Origin: Sipunculus nudus
Taxonomy: Eukaryota; Annelida; Sipuncula; Golfingiida; Sipunculidae
Reading direction: 5' to 3'
NCBI GenBank assembly: GCA_026874595.1
Contig: CM049313.1
Span: 32,548,008-32,612,007 of the forward strand
DNA length: 64,000 nucleotides
Shown here: positions 1 to 12,100 of the stretch, one piece after another
Numbering within the stretch: position 1 is the first letter of the stretch
Layout: each line of letters begins with the position of its first letter
Notes under the pieces: model-generated
Told to the model about the DNA's origin: nothing
Databases searched by the model: none
Seen by the model: only the letters and a program-made list of their open reading frames with translations
Translations under genes and position numbers: made by a program

Positions 1-1050
1 TGTCCTATATGTGCAAGATGGAAAGACTGGCATGGAAAGTTGGCTTAAAATGCATCCACAAAGTTTTTAAAATGTGAGTCCTGAGAACCTGACCTTTAGC
101 CTCATAATCCCTAAATCGACTGGATTCTTGCTTTAGTGTTTGACCATTTATATAATAAGTATGAAATCCATATATGTGAATAGAAACTGGAGTTATCTCC
201 GGAAATGAATTCGTGGACAGTGGGACGGACATATAGACAGACAGACGGACAGGTTGATTACTATATGGCAAGTCCTTCTATTGAACTGGGGCCCTAATTA
301 ATGTTTCACTGAATTCCAAGGGTCACAAGTATCAGCAAATAGACTGAAGATCAGTGTGGAGTTTAAATGAGAGATAAAAATATGTAAATGAAATGAAGTT
401 AATTAAAATTCAAGGGCATCTGGAAATTAGTGTAATTTAAATTTAAGGGACCAATTCACATACCCGTCATCAAGTTTATAAATAAACATGAAATTCAGTG
501 TTTTCTCCTTAAAATATAAGGTATCTGTCAATATTTTGTTCTAAAATGGTTTGCTGACTCTTGTGCACTCATGAGAATAGTCTTGTACTGAGTGCAATCA
601 GCTGCTCAAACCATAAACCAGGCACACCACATCATCCACATGGTGGCCATACTGCGACTTTGCAATCTGAGATTTTTCACACGCCCGACCAGTGTTTCTT
701 CCTTCAGGTTTCTTCCCCTTGTTTAGGGGTTGAAAGATCAGACCTCCAGTCACAGTCTTGTTATGGTAAACAGAATCATAGCAATGTATACAACAGGTGA
801 ATTTCAGATAGTAAGCCTGTATCCCAGAATGATTTTCACACTATTCAAGGTCAAGGTCATTCTCCTAGTGAAGGTCATGTCTTCATTTTTAATAGGCTTC
901 ATCCTCTCAACCATATCTATGCACATGGAAATTTGTTGAAGATCCATGAAATATTTTTTTAATCAACATGCAGACAAGATTTATCTGTGGAGGCAGCAGC
1001 AGGACCGTGCAAAAACCAGAGTGTCAACTTTGTCTGCAGACACAACTATA
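1..1050. other. intergenic/repeat-derived DNA, no gene seen
   Basis: No coding exon is supported here. About 800-1040 resembles the family C repeat described near 9.5-10.3 kb and 14.5-14.9 kb: it has the phrases around CAAGGTCAAGGTCATTC and GATCCATGAAATATTTTTTT. Positions 218-252 are a GACA/GACG-rich stretch like those at the ends of other dispersed repeats in this window. The short ORFs overlap these repeats and look like chance. Confidence 0.5.
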
Positions 1051-1536
1051 GGGATAGTCGATCATTGTAATATGTGAAAAAATCCTTTAAGTACTGTTAA
1101 CTGTTTGACATTTGTTACTAATGTAAATGCTCAACATTTTATCAGAACTACATCAAATGAGGAAAATGTGACTTGATTCTTGTAGCTAAATATTAGCTAC
1201 CAATCTAGAAATGTATTTTCTCAAATAAATGATCTGTAGATATTAAATTATCTTCTATAGATACATTCAACCTAGCAGGAAGTAAAGACCCCTGGCACCT
1301 GTCAAATGAATAATGCTTTCAAACTGTTTTGGATGCAAATTGAACCTACACAAAGCAATAAGAGTATTTTCAATCTGTGGCCAAATCCTTTAGAATCCGC
1401 CTCAGGTGGTGGTTGCAACCTTTTTCCATGTGAACCAAGTGATCTGCTTTGTTAAAAGTCATGTGGGCACTCAACTTGCAGCCAACCTGGTTTTGCAGCA
1501 GTGACAAGCTCACAGTGCAAGCCTAACAAATTCTGT

Positions 1537-2141
1537 AATAACAAGAGACCCATGGGTCACATTGCTCAACTGAATTTTGGGAAATTTTAGTTAATGCAAA
1601 ATATACTTATTTCTTTCAAATGTTTTTTCATGTATATTAGCATTTGATCAGCTAAGAGGAATGGCCCTACTAAAATAAAACCCTGTAAGTTATAGAATAA
1701 TGGACATGATATCAGTGAAAGTATAATAATATACATTAATTTTTGTATCTTGATGTAAAGTGAGAAAATATATTTCCTGATTTTTTACAACGTGCATTAT
1801 GTTTGAGCCAATAACTTCTGCAAATTAGACTATTCTGATCTAATTTCTTGTATGTACATACAAAATAAATAGAGGAATATGTTATTAAATATGGGGTTTT
1901 AATAGAAAATCAAGGTTTTTCCTTAATATCTCAAACGAACAAAGTCCTAGTGACTCAATTTTTTGTATGGTAGAAGATTTTGGGGACATCTAACTGTATG
2001 CCGAATTTCAGATCGGTACATCCAACCTTTTCAAAACGTGCCGGTTTAATGGATGGACAGATGGACAGCCAGCTAGACAGACAGCTGACGGACAAAGGAT
2101 CATCTCTATAGCTCAGTTGACTTATAGTGAGCTGAGCTAAA
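1537..2141 (-). repeat. family A dispersed repeat, short copy
   Basis: Read on the plus strand this begins near a GACCCATGGGTCAC palindrome and ends in a GGACAGATGGACAG-rich stretch followed by the hairpin-like terminus around AGCTCAGTTGACTTATAGTG. The same two ends bound copies at 12578-14521 (same orientation) and 46910-50153 (opposite orientation). No coding capacity is seen. The class is unknown. Confidence 0.7.
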
Positions 2142-2414
2142 AAATTCTTCGAATTGGTTATAACCGATCACCTTTAATAAAAAATACCCCCATATTCGAG
2201 CTAAACTGGTAAAACACTTGCAGAAGGCTCTCAAGCTAGTGTTTCGTTATAGGGCTCTGGGAGGGAGCACTAATATGGACTACTAAGAACACTATAAAGT
2301 ACACTTACACAGTGAATGTTAGGACTGACTGTGTATAAGTCATTCAATTTATAAAAAAACATAATGCTGTGACCATATAAGTCATGATACACCATATGCT
2401 AAAACCTACTTAAT

Positions 2415-4655
2415 ATGAGAGAAATTAAAACAAGGCCTACAGGCCTAATGTGAACCTGTGCATTGGGAAATACACCAGGTATAATGCTTCAATGCTGGAC
2501 CATTACTTTTCATGTATATGATCCATGCAAGTACTAAACATTTAGAATAAGAAACAATTACACAAACATCATTGCTGAAATACTGGCATGGGTGCACACG
2601 ACACTAAAAAGATTGTAGCTGGCACCACCAGTCTTGTATACAACAAGCTATCAGAGATATATACATATGCCCAATTTCAGACTGATATATCAAACCCCTC
2701 CTGAGAAAAACGCAGGGACACACACTGTGCAAAAGTCATTGTAGGTGGCGACACCTGTCTTGTGAGCGAGAAAGCCATCAAGGACACATAGACAGGTCAA
2801 AATATCAGGCCAATACATCAAACTTACCTTGAGTCTGATGCATGGGGCTTACCAGGCTTAGTGAGAAAGGCTGTTGCCTCGAATGAACTGTGACAAATTG
2901 CTTGCTCAGGCTACTGCACTGAGTGAACTCTTGACCTGTTGCTTAATCTGATACAGTTGGCAGTCTGCCAAAGCTATAAATAGATTGGCTCCACATGCAG
3001 CCCTGAGGGGCATGACACCCATGAGGTGATCACATGGTGCCCATGAGGTGTTCACATGTCACCCATGAGGGGATCACATGCCTTGTGCTTGGCTGCACTG
3101 ACTGAACTCTTGACCTATATCTGGCTGCAATGAATGAACTCTTGATCTATTGCCAAATCTGAAACAGTTGGCACTTTCTCAACCTATTTAAATATACAGA
3201 CACAAGGCCACCTAAGAATAATTTTTGTGCCATGTTACAGAAGTTATAATTGAAACAATAATTTTGTAGAAGAACAGTTTGAGTCCTCAGTTTGAGGTAG
3301 ACATAATAATGGCCATAAGAAATTATGGGTTAATATACAGCTGACCAATGACCCCCGTACAAAAAAAGGTCAATGCAGGTGCCAGTCGTTTTAGAAATAG
3401 TATAGGTGAACGTATACCTGTGATTGTAAACATTGCCTGGCATGAGGAATATCTAAAATCATAAATCTACATATTTTAAAAAGTTTTTTTAAAAAACATT
3501 CTTTCAATATTAACCACAGATAATCTGAAATCTAAATGTCTGGAGGCATGATGTAACGGATGCTGATAAACTGGTTCCAGGCTAGATGTATCTGCTTCAC
3601 ACAGCTAACATATATGGTAAAATTACTCAATTCGATCTTTATAATTCAGCCAAAATTCATTCTTTGGAACCATTATTATAAGAATTATTCAGGGGATTAT
3701 TCTTGTAAAATATTAAACAAATTAGCCTCAGTGGTGTCAGTCAAAAAACGTTTTGCAGGTTTATAACTCATATGGGGAAAATAAAGCAAAAACGCTAAGT
3801 TAAGCTTCCGATAACTCAGCAAAAAATCACTGAACCAAAACCATTTGAACAAACTTGAATTATCAACATCTAAGGATAATTATTGTGTGAGATTAAAGAA
3901 TTTGGCCCATTGTTTTTTGAGAAGAAGATCTTTGTAGCCACTGAGCTAAAATGGCTGTTATGGCATATGACTAAATTCAGCTTCCCATAACTCAGCCAAA
4001 AGTTACTGAACTGAGACCATTTGAACAAACTTCAGAAAGCACTACCCTAGGATCATTTCTGTGCTATACTAAACAATTTGGCCATATGGTTTCAGAGAAG
4101 AAGTTTTTTGTAGCTGTAAGTATGATACGGGCACTGATGACCCCCATACAAAGAAGGCCGATGCAGGTGGCCCCACCAATACCTCAATTTCGAATATGAC
4201 TCAAGTGACCAACATTGGCATAAAATTTGATGATGATAGCTCAAGCCGTTTCTTAGATTGTAATTTTAATATGCTTTTTTGGACAGATGACTAAGTTCAA
4301 CTAGCTGTAACTCGGCCAAAAATCATCGAACTTAAACCATTTGAACAAACTTGAGAGAGATAGTTCCAGGGATCATTTCTGTGAAACATTGGACAATTTG
4401 GCTGAACAGTTTTGGAGAAGAAGATTTTTAAAGCTTTTTTAGCTTTTTCCCTATAAAATCTAAGAAAATTCATTTAGCCAAAAAATAAGCAAAATCCGAA
4501 AGAGTTTTTTTAGATGTCTAATTTTTTGCATAAAATTTCGTGATGCTAACTCTTGCCATTTTCAAGATAGTATGGGTTAACGTACAGACAACGGACGACG
4601 GCCGACCGAAGACGCCACACCATCGCATAAGCTCATAGGTTCGCTAAAAAAACAT
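2415..4655 (+). repeat. family B dispersed repeat, near full copy
   Basis: This stretch matches 14985-18765 in order and wording (after removing a 1.7-kb insertion there), and its last 300 bases match 50834-51140 in reverse. Landmarks are the GGCCTACAGGCCTAATG start, repeated CCCATGAGGTGATCACATG units near 3005-3080, many AACTCAGCCAAAA phrases, and a CG-rich tail (GTACAGACAACGGACGACGG) ending in GGTTCGCTAAAAAAAC. No protein-coding potential is seen. Confidence 0.7.
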
Positions 4656-7019
4656 GTTAGTATGAACTGGAGTTTTTTATACAGTTTTTTCGTTAATACA
4701 ATTTTTTTACAGTTTTAACAGTGTAATGTTAAAACAGTTTTTTTACAGAAAATAACCCAACCATTAAACTACCAGTTCAGCTGTTGTCCCAAATAAGTGG
4801 TTGTAATGGTTGGAGCCATAAAATTTGCCTGTAACATTTGTCACTAACAGCTCCTTTTATTGCTGGGATATTTTTCACTAGATTAAACATTTAACTAAAA
4901 TTGTCTGCAATATCATGTTAAAACTGGTGCGATAGTTCCTAAGATTTTTTTAGTTAAAAGATTTTGTACCATTTATGCAGAAACGTGAAATTGAAAATTT
5001 TTGTGATCAGCAAAATCCTGTGAAAACAACAGTTAGAAATAGTTCCATTTAATATACTATTCATATAGTACCTTAGCTCCAAGGAATCCTTGCATATGAT
5101 CTGAATGGGTAAAGTGATTTTATCTTTGGTCTTATCTGACAGGAAGTGGTAACAGGAACTTGTCAGACAGAGGTGGTGGTTATAAACATGTCAGTCATGT
5201 GATATGTATGTCTGTATAATTTGGTAAAAAAAGAAGCAGAGGAGTTAGAGATGTTTGGTAAAACACTGTGGCAGGACAGACAGACCATGGACTATTTTAG
5301 TAGTCCTCCCTCCTACTGTGGGGGACTAGTGAAATGTTTTTTTTTTAATTCTCATCTGAATGAAAGAACTGATCCTTTGGGTTCACAATATAGAAGTACT
5401 GGTAGATCATAACATAGTAAAAATTATCTGTACAGGCAGACTTCAGGGAAATGTGCAGATGAGATCAGAGCTTCAACAGCTCCACATGCTTGCTTCCATG
5501 GATTACAACTTTTTAGGACTCAAATTTATTGGAATAATATATTCTCCCTATAATCAATTCACATGTAGTTGACTTGTGTTCCAAGTTTTCTTACCAGAAA
5601 AATGCCAGTGGGTTAAATTTGTATAAAAGATACATGCAATCTCAGGACTTCTTTGACTTATCAGATATAACCTTATGAGACCTTATCTGATGATATTGGT
5701 GTGGTACATATTTTATATTTGAAGTTATCCATAGATCATGGTGCTGAGCTAATGAGGTACTGCCAGCCATTTGTGTGCTCTGCTCACACTGTGATGCTGC
5801 AATAATGTGTTTCTGTAAAAACATAGAAGATCACTTCTTGTCCCATGTTTTAATATCCTTCCAAAAGACTGAATCATCATGGTGAAGTGCTGCATCTTTG
5901 TCCGTGATGGTAAGGAAAAACAATTTTAGTTGTTTTCATCCAGGTTTCACTTGACAGGATTATTTATGTAATATGTGACTGATGAAAATTTATATACTTC
6001 ATTCCATGCAAACTGCTTAATTTTCTTTACTTATAACATGGCTAAGTCTTTATCACACTTTATTACTATGTCAGTCTAAACTATAACATGTTTAACATTC
6101 ACAACAGGAATTTTATCATCTGAAAAACAAACTGAGATTTACTGACTTGCTATACTTATCTTACTAACTCTCATATTCTACTGATGTGTAGTCCTAGTAG
6201 ATTTTTTTTTAATAAATTTCTTTTCTATATTTTGTTGACTTTTCTTAAGAATAAAGCCTATTTCAAGCTTTCTAGAAATGTGTTGTAGTTTCTCCAAAAA
6301 CACTAGAGTCTGCATGTGATGCAAAAGTGAACTGTTTAAAGTATTCACCTTTGTTCGGCCAAAGATACACAAGTCCCTAAAAGAAGAAAGGTTAAGTTAC
6401 AAGTATTAACATACTGATTGCTGCTTTAAAATGGTTTTATATGACTCTAAAATGCTAAAATTTATCAAGAGAATTTAACTAATGAGAAAACCTACTACCA
6501 GAGGGCTAGAAGAGAGTGACAGCTAAAATACAGCATCAAAATGTAAGAAAACAACTGCTGCTTTCACAGACTGTGGTTGTGTTCCCTAAGGTAAAGAAAA
6601 CTGATACAAACTCTGTACTTATCTCTCCACTTGGGGTTCTGTTACAGCTCCTACAACAGTGTTACCTGCACAATGATTCATACAGAAGTATCTGGATTTC
6701 CAGGTGACATTATACAGCATGCATTCAGTAGCTAGATTTCCTGGTGTCATTATGTCATTATGTCAGTTTACATACTCTTTATGATCATCTGCTGGACCTG
6801 ACATGAGTAACCCAATTTAACTTTGGCATCTACATCATCTTGATTATTTCGCTTTTCATATAAGATAACTTATAACCAGAATTTTAAAGGCCGGGTTTAT
6901 ATCACATAGGCTGTCAAGTATACCCTTATAAAAAGTAGGACAAAAGTAGGACTGGAAATATTGAAACAAGAGCACCGCAAATATACATAATACTGGGGCT
7001 TGACAATGCAAGTAAACAC
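4656..7019. other. AT-rich stretch, no gene assigned
   Basis: There is no recognisable exon. Several short ORFs exist at 5221-5572 (+), 5642-5824 (-), 6178-6372 (-) and 6516-6707 (+), but none resembles a known family and none shows consistent flanking splice sites plus coding character. This lies downstream of PIAS exon 2 on the minus strand, so PIAS intron 2 or a later part of that gene may run through it. I did not recognise PINIT or SP-RING sequence. Confidence 0.4.
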
Positions 7020-8040
7020 AACAGGGCCTCCAAATAAAAATTAAATTTCTAGCCCATTTTTGGGGTTATTATTTTCAAATTTAAGATTTTAAAAGATTCA
7101 ATCCTTATTTATACATACTGTGAAAATAAGTATACTGTATCTATAGGAAAAAAATGGTAAAAATTTAAGGTACTGAGTTTACAATTATGCCAATAACTTA
7201 ACTAGGGACCAAAGGGTCTCAACGCTCAGCTGTATTTGTCTATAGGGATATTTTTTAAAGGAATTTTTCAGAATGACAGTTCTGTGACCTTGACCAATCA
7301 CTGAGAACTTATTATCCTTCACTTGCAGCATTTAGAGTATTGTAACAATCTTCTGAAAAATGTGGGTCCAGTGACCATGACCAGGTAAACTCAAAACTAC
7401 AGATTTCCTCCACTTTGGGCAAGTAAGCCATGTGTGAAAGATGGAAAGTTTGGGATGAAAAAAAATTGATTTACTTTGCATCCACAATCATTTTAAAGAT
7501 CTTTCCTGTGACCTTCACCTTTGACCTCTGGACCCTGAAAATCAAAATATTTCTTACTTAAGAGGTAGTTCAATCAAATTTGAAGCCAATCTGTCTAGCC
7601 AAAGTAGAATTATCATCCATAAACTAGTTTGTGAATGGATGGGCCCTGTGAACTTGACCTTTGACCCTATGACCCCCAAATCAAAAAGAATCTTCCCCTA
7701 TTGGCAGGTAAGTAATATCTTGAAGATTGAAGGTTTGTGATGTAAAGTTTTCCTTGAAATGCATACACATTCCTTTTAAAGAACTGAGATTTTAAGCTAA
7801 TAACTTAAAAAAATAAATATCCTGATTTAAATTCTGGTGTACACTTAACTAAACACCTAATTAAATGTGCACTTCAATCATAGGAAGGAGAACTTGGGGA
7901 CATCTAGCTCTATGTGAATTTTGGATTTGTATGTCTAACGGTTTAAACTTGTGCCCTGTTAATGCAAGTCTGGGCGGTCAGATGGACAAAGGACCATAAC
8001 TATAGCACAGATGACTATAGCTGAGCTTAAATGTATGAAT
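7020..8040 (-). repeat. diverged family A-like repeat
   Basis: The stretch contains the family A phrases (start near CCCATTTTTGGGGTTATT, GACATCTAGCTCTATGTGAA, GGACAAAGGACC) and ends near 8035 in a degenerate form of the family A hairpin terminus (GCACAGATGACTATAGCTGA). In the middle (7280-7700) are several copies of a GTGACCTTGACCTTTGACC-type phrase. Confidence 0.55.
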
Positions 8041-9011
8041 GTTGTACAAAAAAGTAGGAAAGTAAGAAATTAGACAAAAATAAGAAAGGATAGTAAGATT
8101 ACTTGACAGCCTGTGAGATATTATTTTTCAAAATTCATTACAACTGGGAAGAAAGTATTTTCTAAGCATGATGGACATTTATTTTGTTATATATCTTATT
8201 ATTGTCTTCATTTTACAGGCAATGTACCCTGCTACATGTTAATAAAGAAAGTATGAGACACCAAAATAGCAATTTTTGAAGGCTTATTACACAAGCCCCC
8301 TTGAATTTAGATAAAATAAAGCATTGAAAACTGACAACATCAAAGTTTGTTTTTCACAATTCTCTAGCCTTTCTTGCTGACAATGATTATATGTTCTGAA
8401 CACAATGATATATTAACTGAAGCTGCAAACATTGAACCTGTGTCTTGCACACATCTTATGAGCTTGTGATGGACATCCTTATCACACTCTTTATCCAGTA
8501 ACGTGTATTCTGATACTGAAGTTTGGCAAGGTGGAGAGGCTCCCAGTTAACTAGCTAACTGTGTATAACTAAGGCTGCCTTTCCACTGGTGAGGTGGGCT
8601 CATCTCCAAGGTAACATCCTTCCATTGACATGAATTTTCTACAGTGTGATGGTAGTCATAATTGCTTTCTATAAATTATGTAGCTGTGTAGTTGTAGCAA
8701 TTTCTGTGAAAAGCCTTCATGCTCCACCAGGGGAATCTTCATCAAGCCATGGAATGCAACTCAATCACATGGCCGAAAAATCAGATTAATAGAAAGGCAG
8801 ACTTATACATACACTGTTCCAACCATACAGAAAGTACCTTGTTTTATTTTTTTTCAATTTACCGAATTCATGTCTCAAGCTTGGAGAAAATACTTTTAAC
8901 TGTTATTGTACATATAAGCTATAAGCATAAGCTATCCCTTCGGAAATGTTTCTGAAACCACAGGGATTTGCACACAATAAGCCTTTAAGAGAACTGATGA
9001 AGGTGCCTCAC
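8041..9011. other. putative PIAS intron 2 start, no separate gene
   Basis: This lies directly downstream of PIAS exon 2 on the minus strand. No splice-bounded coding segment is recognised. The ORF at 8719-8955 (+) has no family resemblance and is treated as chance. Confidence 0.4.
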
Positions 9012-9172
9012 CTGTACAGCTCACAGATCTTCATCTGTATGGAGGTGGGACATCCATTTTGTACCAACTGTATTGCTTTTCCAAGCAATTCTTGTTTTCT
9101 GCCACTCTTGCTGCGGCCAGCATAGCCAAGGAGGACTTGCAATTCCGAGACACGGAAATGCATAACCATATG
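9012..9172 (-). CDS. PIAS: PIAS exon 2 (SAP domain)
   Basis: The 161-base exon is read on the minus strand. The acceptor is TTTTTTGTTTCAG just right of 9172 and the donor is CTGTACAG|GTGAGG at its left end. It encodes 53 whole codons starting HMVMHF and ending ELY, plus two bases (AG) of the next codon, expected to be arginine. The SAP helix-extended loop-helix core LQVLLGYAGR...GRKQELLGKA is intact. SAP domains bind AT-rich scaffold DNA and some transcription factors. Confidence 0.92.
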
Positions 9173-12100
9173 CTGAAACAAAAAAGACATAACAGAGGAT
9201 GATTAAGCCAACAGCCTCTATATGAATGATGAGGACATATATCTTGTAAAAGTATTAAACTAGAACGATGACAGGTCAGGAAAGGCAACTCTACAGGTCC
9301 ATAGCCTACCGGCATGGGCAAAGTGATCTTGGGTAAATACAATGGAAGGCCTGGTTACATGTCAACCTCCACACAGGTTCAAGATCTATTAAGGTAATGA
9401 TAGGAGTCAAATAGTGAACTAAATATTTCTGGGCACTGCAGGTGCCATAGTATCCCCAGACAATTAACCACCCCCTCCCCCCAGCCCTTGATAAGATGCA
9501 TCTAACCTGTAAGTTTGGTTACTGTACCAACATTTTTTTTGAGTTATTAATGTAATTTCATTTTAACATTATTGCTGCTGTGACCTTAAAAAATGTATCA
9601 AGGTCATCTATGTTCAAATTTGACCTAGCCCTTGATAAGATGCATCAAACTTGAGGGTTTGGTGACTGTGCCTCAAATTTTTACAGAGTTATTCTGTTTA
9701 AACATAATTTTAGCAAGAAAACAACATAAGGTGGCGCCACCTGTCTTCTGCAGAAAACAATGCTATCAAAGATCTTATGTCCATTTGAACTTTGGACCAA
9801 TCCATGCATCCCTCAGTAAGATATTAAAATTAACATCATTTCAGTGTTATCGCCTCTGTGACCTTAAAAATGCATCAAGGTCATCCATATTCAAACCTGG
9901 CCTAGCCCTTGATAAGATGCATCTAAACTGTAGGTTTGGTGAGTGTACCTCAAATTCTTTTTGAGTTATTGCCCTAATATCATTTTAGCATAATTGCTGC
10001 TGTGACCTTGAAAAAATGCATCAAGGTCATCCATGTTCAAACTTGACCTAGCCATTGATAGGATGCATCAAACCTGTGGGTTTGGTGAACGTACCTCAAT
10101 TCTTACTAAGTTATTGCGTGAACATCATTTTTACAAGAAAAAGACACAAGGTGGCGCCACCTGTCTTCTACAAAAGACAAAGCTATCCAAGATCTTCGGT
10201 CAATTTGTTTTTTAGATCATTCCATGTATCCCTTACTGAGATATTAAAGGTTTGTGTGAATTTCACCAAATATGGGAATATTCAAGGTCAAGGCTACTCT
10301 CATAGGAAAGGTCATGACCCCAATTTTAATAAACATCAACCAATAACCCATATCTATGTACAATGAAACCTGGTCTAACCGACACCTCACTTAGGCGGAC
10401 AACTGGCTATAACAGACAAGAATGGACAAGATAGTTAAGTCCCTTCAAAATTCCCTATATGTTATGTATAAGTGGAACCTCAGGAAGGCGGACACCTCAC
10501 TACTGCGGACAACAGACAGCAGATTTCAACTCAAACCAACATTCTAAGACTAAATGAACCTGACAAATGCGGTCACGATAGGCCACCTCCAGCGGCCACT
10601 AAACACTCGCCCCGGGCAACATCAAAGACCACCGGTACTGTTGCTGTTCAAGGGACTGGAACACACAGGATTATGCTGGTCCTGAGGTCATGAGGTCAAC
10701 CATGCCCAGCTGATGGATTTGGCCAGAAAAAACTGTATATAAATCCTTTAACCGTGACGTTATTTCAGTATGATTTTATCAACAAAACAGTGAAAACAGG
10801 TCTGTTACTTTTTAAATGATTTAATTAAGACTGAACGTAAACTGCAAAGCAGCTAAAATCACATGCAGAGCAGGCTTCCGATGCGCGTGTACATGTACAG
10901 GCTATAACGTTACAACAGCTGCGCACAGCTTAGCAGCCCTGGGGTTGGTTTTTTGGGTCTGCATAGTGTGTCATCTCCATGGTTACGACCCTTGACCTCA
11001 GTCAGTGGGTGCATGTTTATGGCGACCGAAGTGGTCGTTCACAGGCAAAAACACTGGGTCAAATTAACGCTTGTAGAATAATTTATATGCTTAGCAAAAA
11101 GATGGGAGCTCGGAATATGGATCATGGGTACCCTTTCCATCATAGTATATAATTGAAAATATGTGTATTCTTTTAGCAACGATAGGGTACACAGTCAAAC
11201 ATCGGGTATGAAGTGGTGCCTGTGACATGCTCGCTCGCTCCCATTCAGAGCACAGACAAGTTATCCAGTCTGGTTTGTCTATTAAAACTTGCTTTTTATT
11301 CAGTATTGGTTTATACTTGATTTATTTAAAAGAATCGAGCTTAAACACTGGTCGTCTGTCCGACAAAAACAATATGCTGAAATTTCCCAACGGTAGTAGT
11401 ACTCACAGTTTTAATAGGTGGCGCGTGTGTACTTTAAACACCAAATCTCATTTAAATATGCTAATGAAGCTTGGGAGTTCAAGCTGCAATTGTTACCTTA
11501 ATGCGTGTCCGTGCTCTTGTCACTGTGTGATGTGCTCCTAAGTTAAACACATTAATATGAAGCGGTAAACATCGTGTAATTATTTCACGGTTGATCCTTT
11601 TACACATTGCGAAGCTGCATATTTTTCGCTCGACCGCGGGGTCATTAAATTAATTAAATGGCTACCGATTTCCCATGCATCCCTGATCGCACCATGCAAT
11701 ATCTAACTGTAAAATTAGCCACTTTGTCATAGCAGGCTGTTTGAAATTAATTTATAGGTTTTGCTCAGTATATCTCAAACTGATCTGCTCAGTGTCAAAC
11801 ATCTGCTCGCTCCGCAGCTGTTTGTACAGTGCAGCCTTGCACAAGCTCCTTGGGGTTTGTTTAATCTAAGGTGCCATCAAAAGCAAATCAAACCAAACAA
11901 CCATCATCAAAGAAAGTTTATTTTAGGCTAAAGCTAGTATAAGCTGCATTCACATATAAAAACAAATGTTCCCAGGATAGTAACCATTACAATCTTCGCA
12001 TTATCAATGTCGTCATTATCTTTGAGATTATCGCATTTGGACAGCTGTACAAGGAGAGTTTTAGGCAATGCCGCCAGATGGCACCACACGTACTCCTGGG

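Noticed and set aside
5642-5824. Minus-strand ORF after a TTTTTACAG acceptor as PIAS exon 3
   Set aside because: The translation does not resemble the region after the SAP domain in PIAS proteins and lacks a fitting donor.
5878-5915. MVKCCIFVRDG followed by GTAAGG, resembling a THAP-type start
   Set aside because: Too short, no upstream promoter or downstream THAP residues found; treated as chance.
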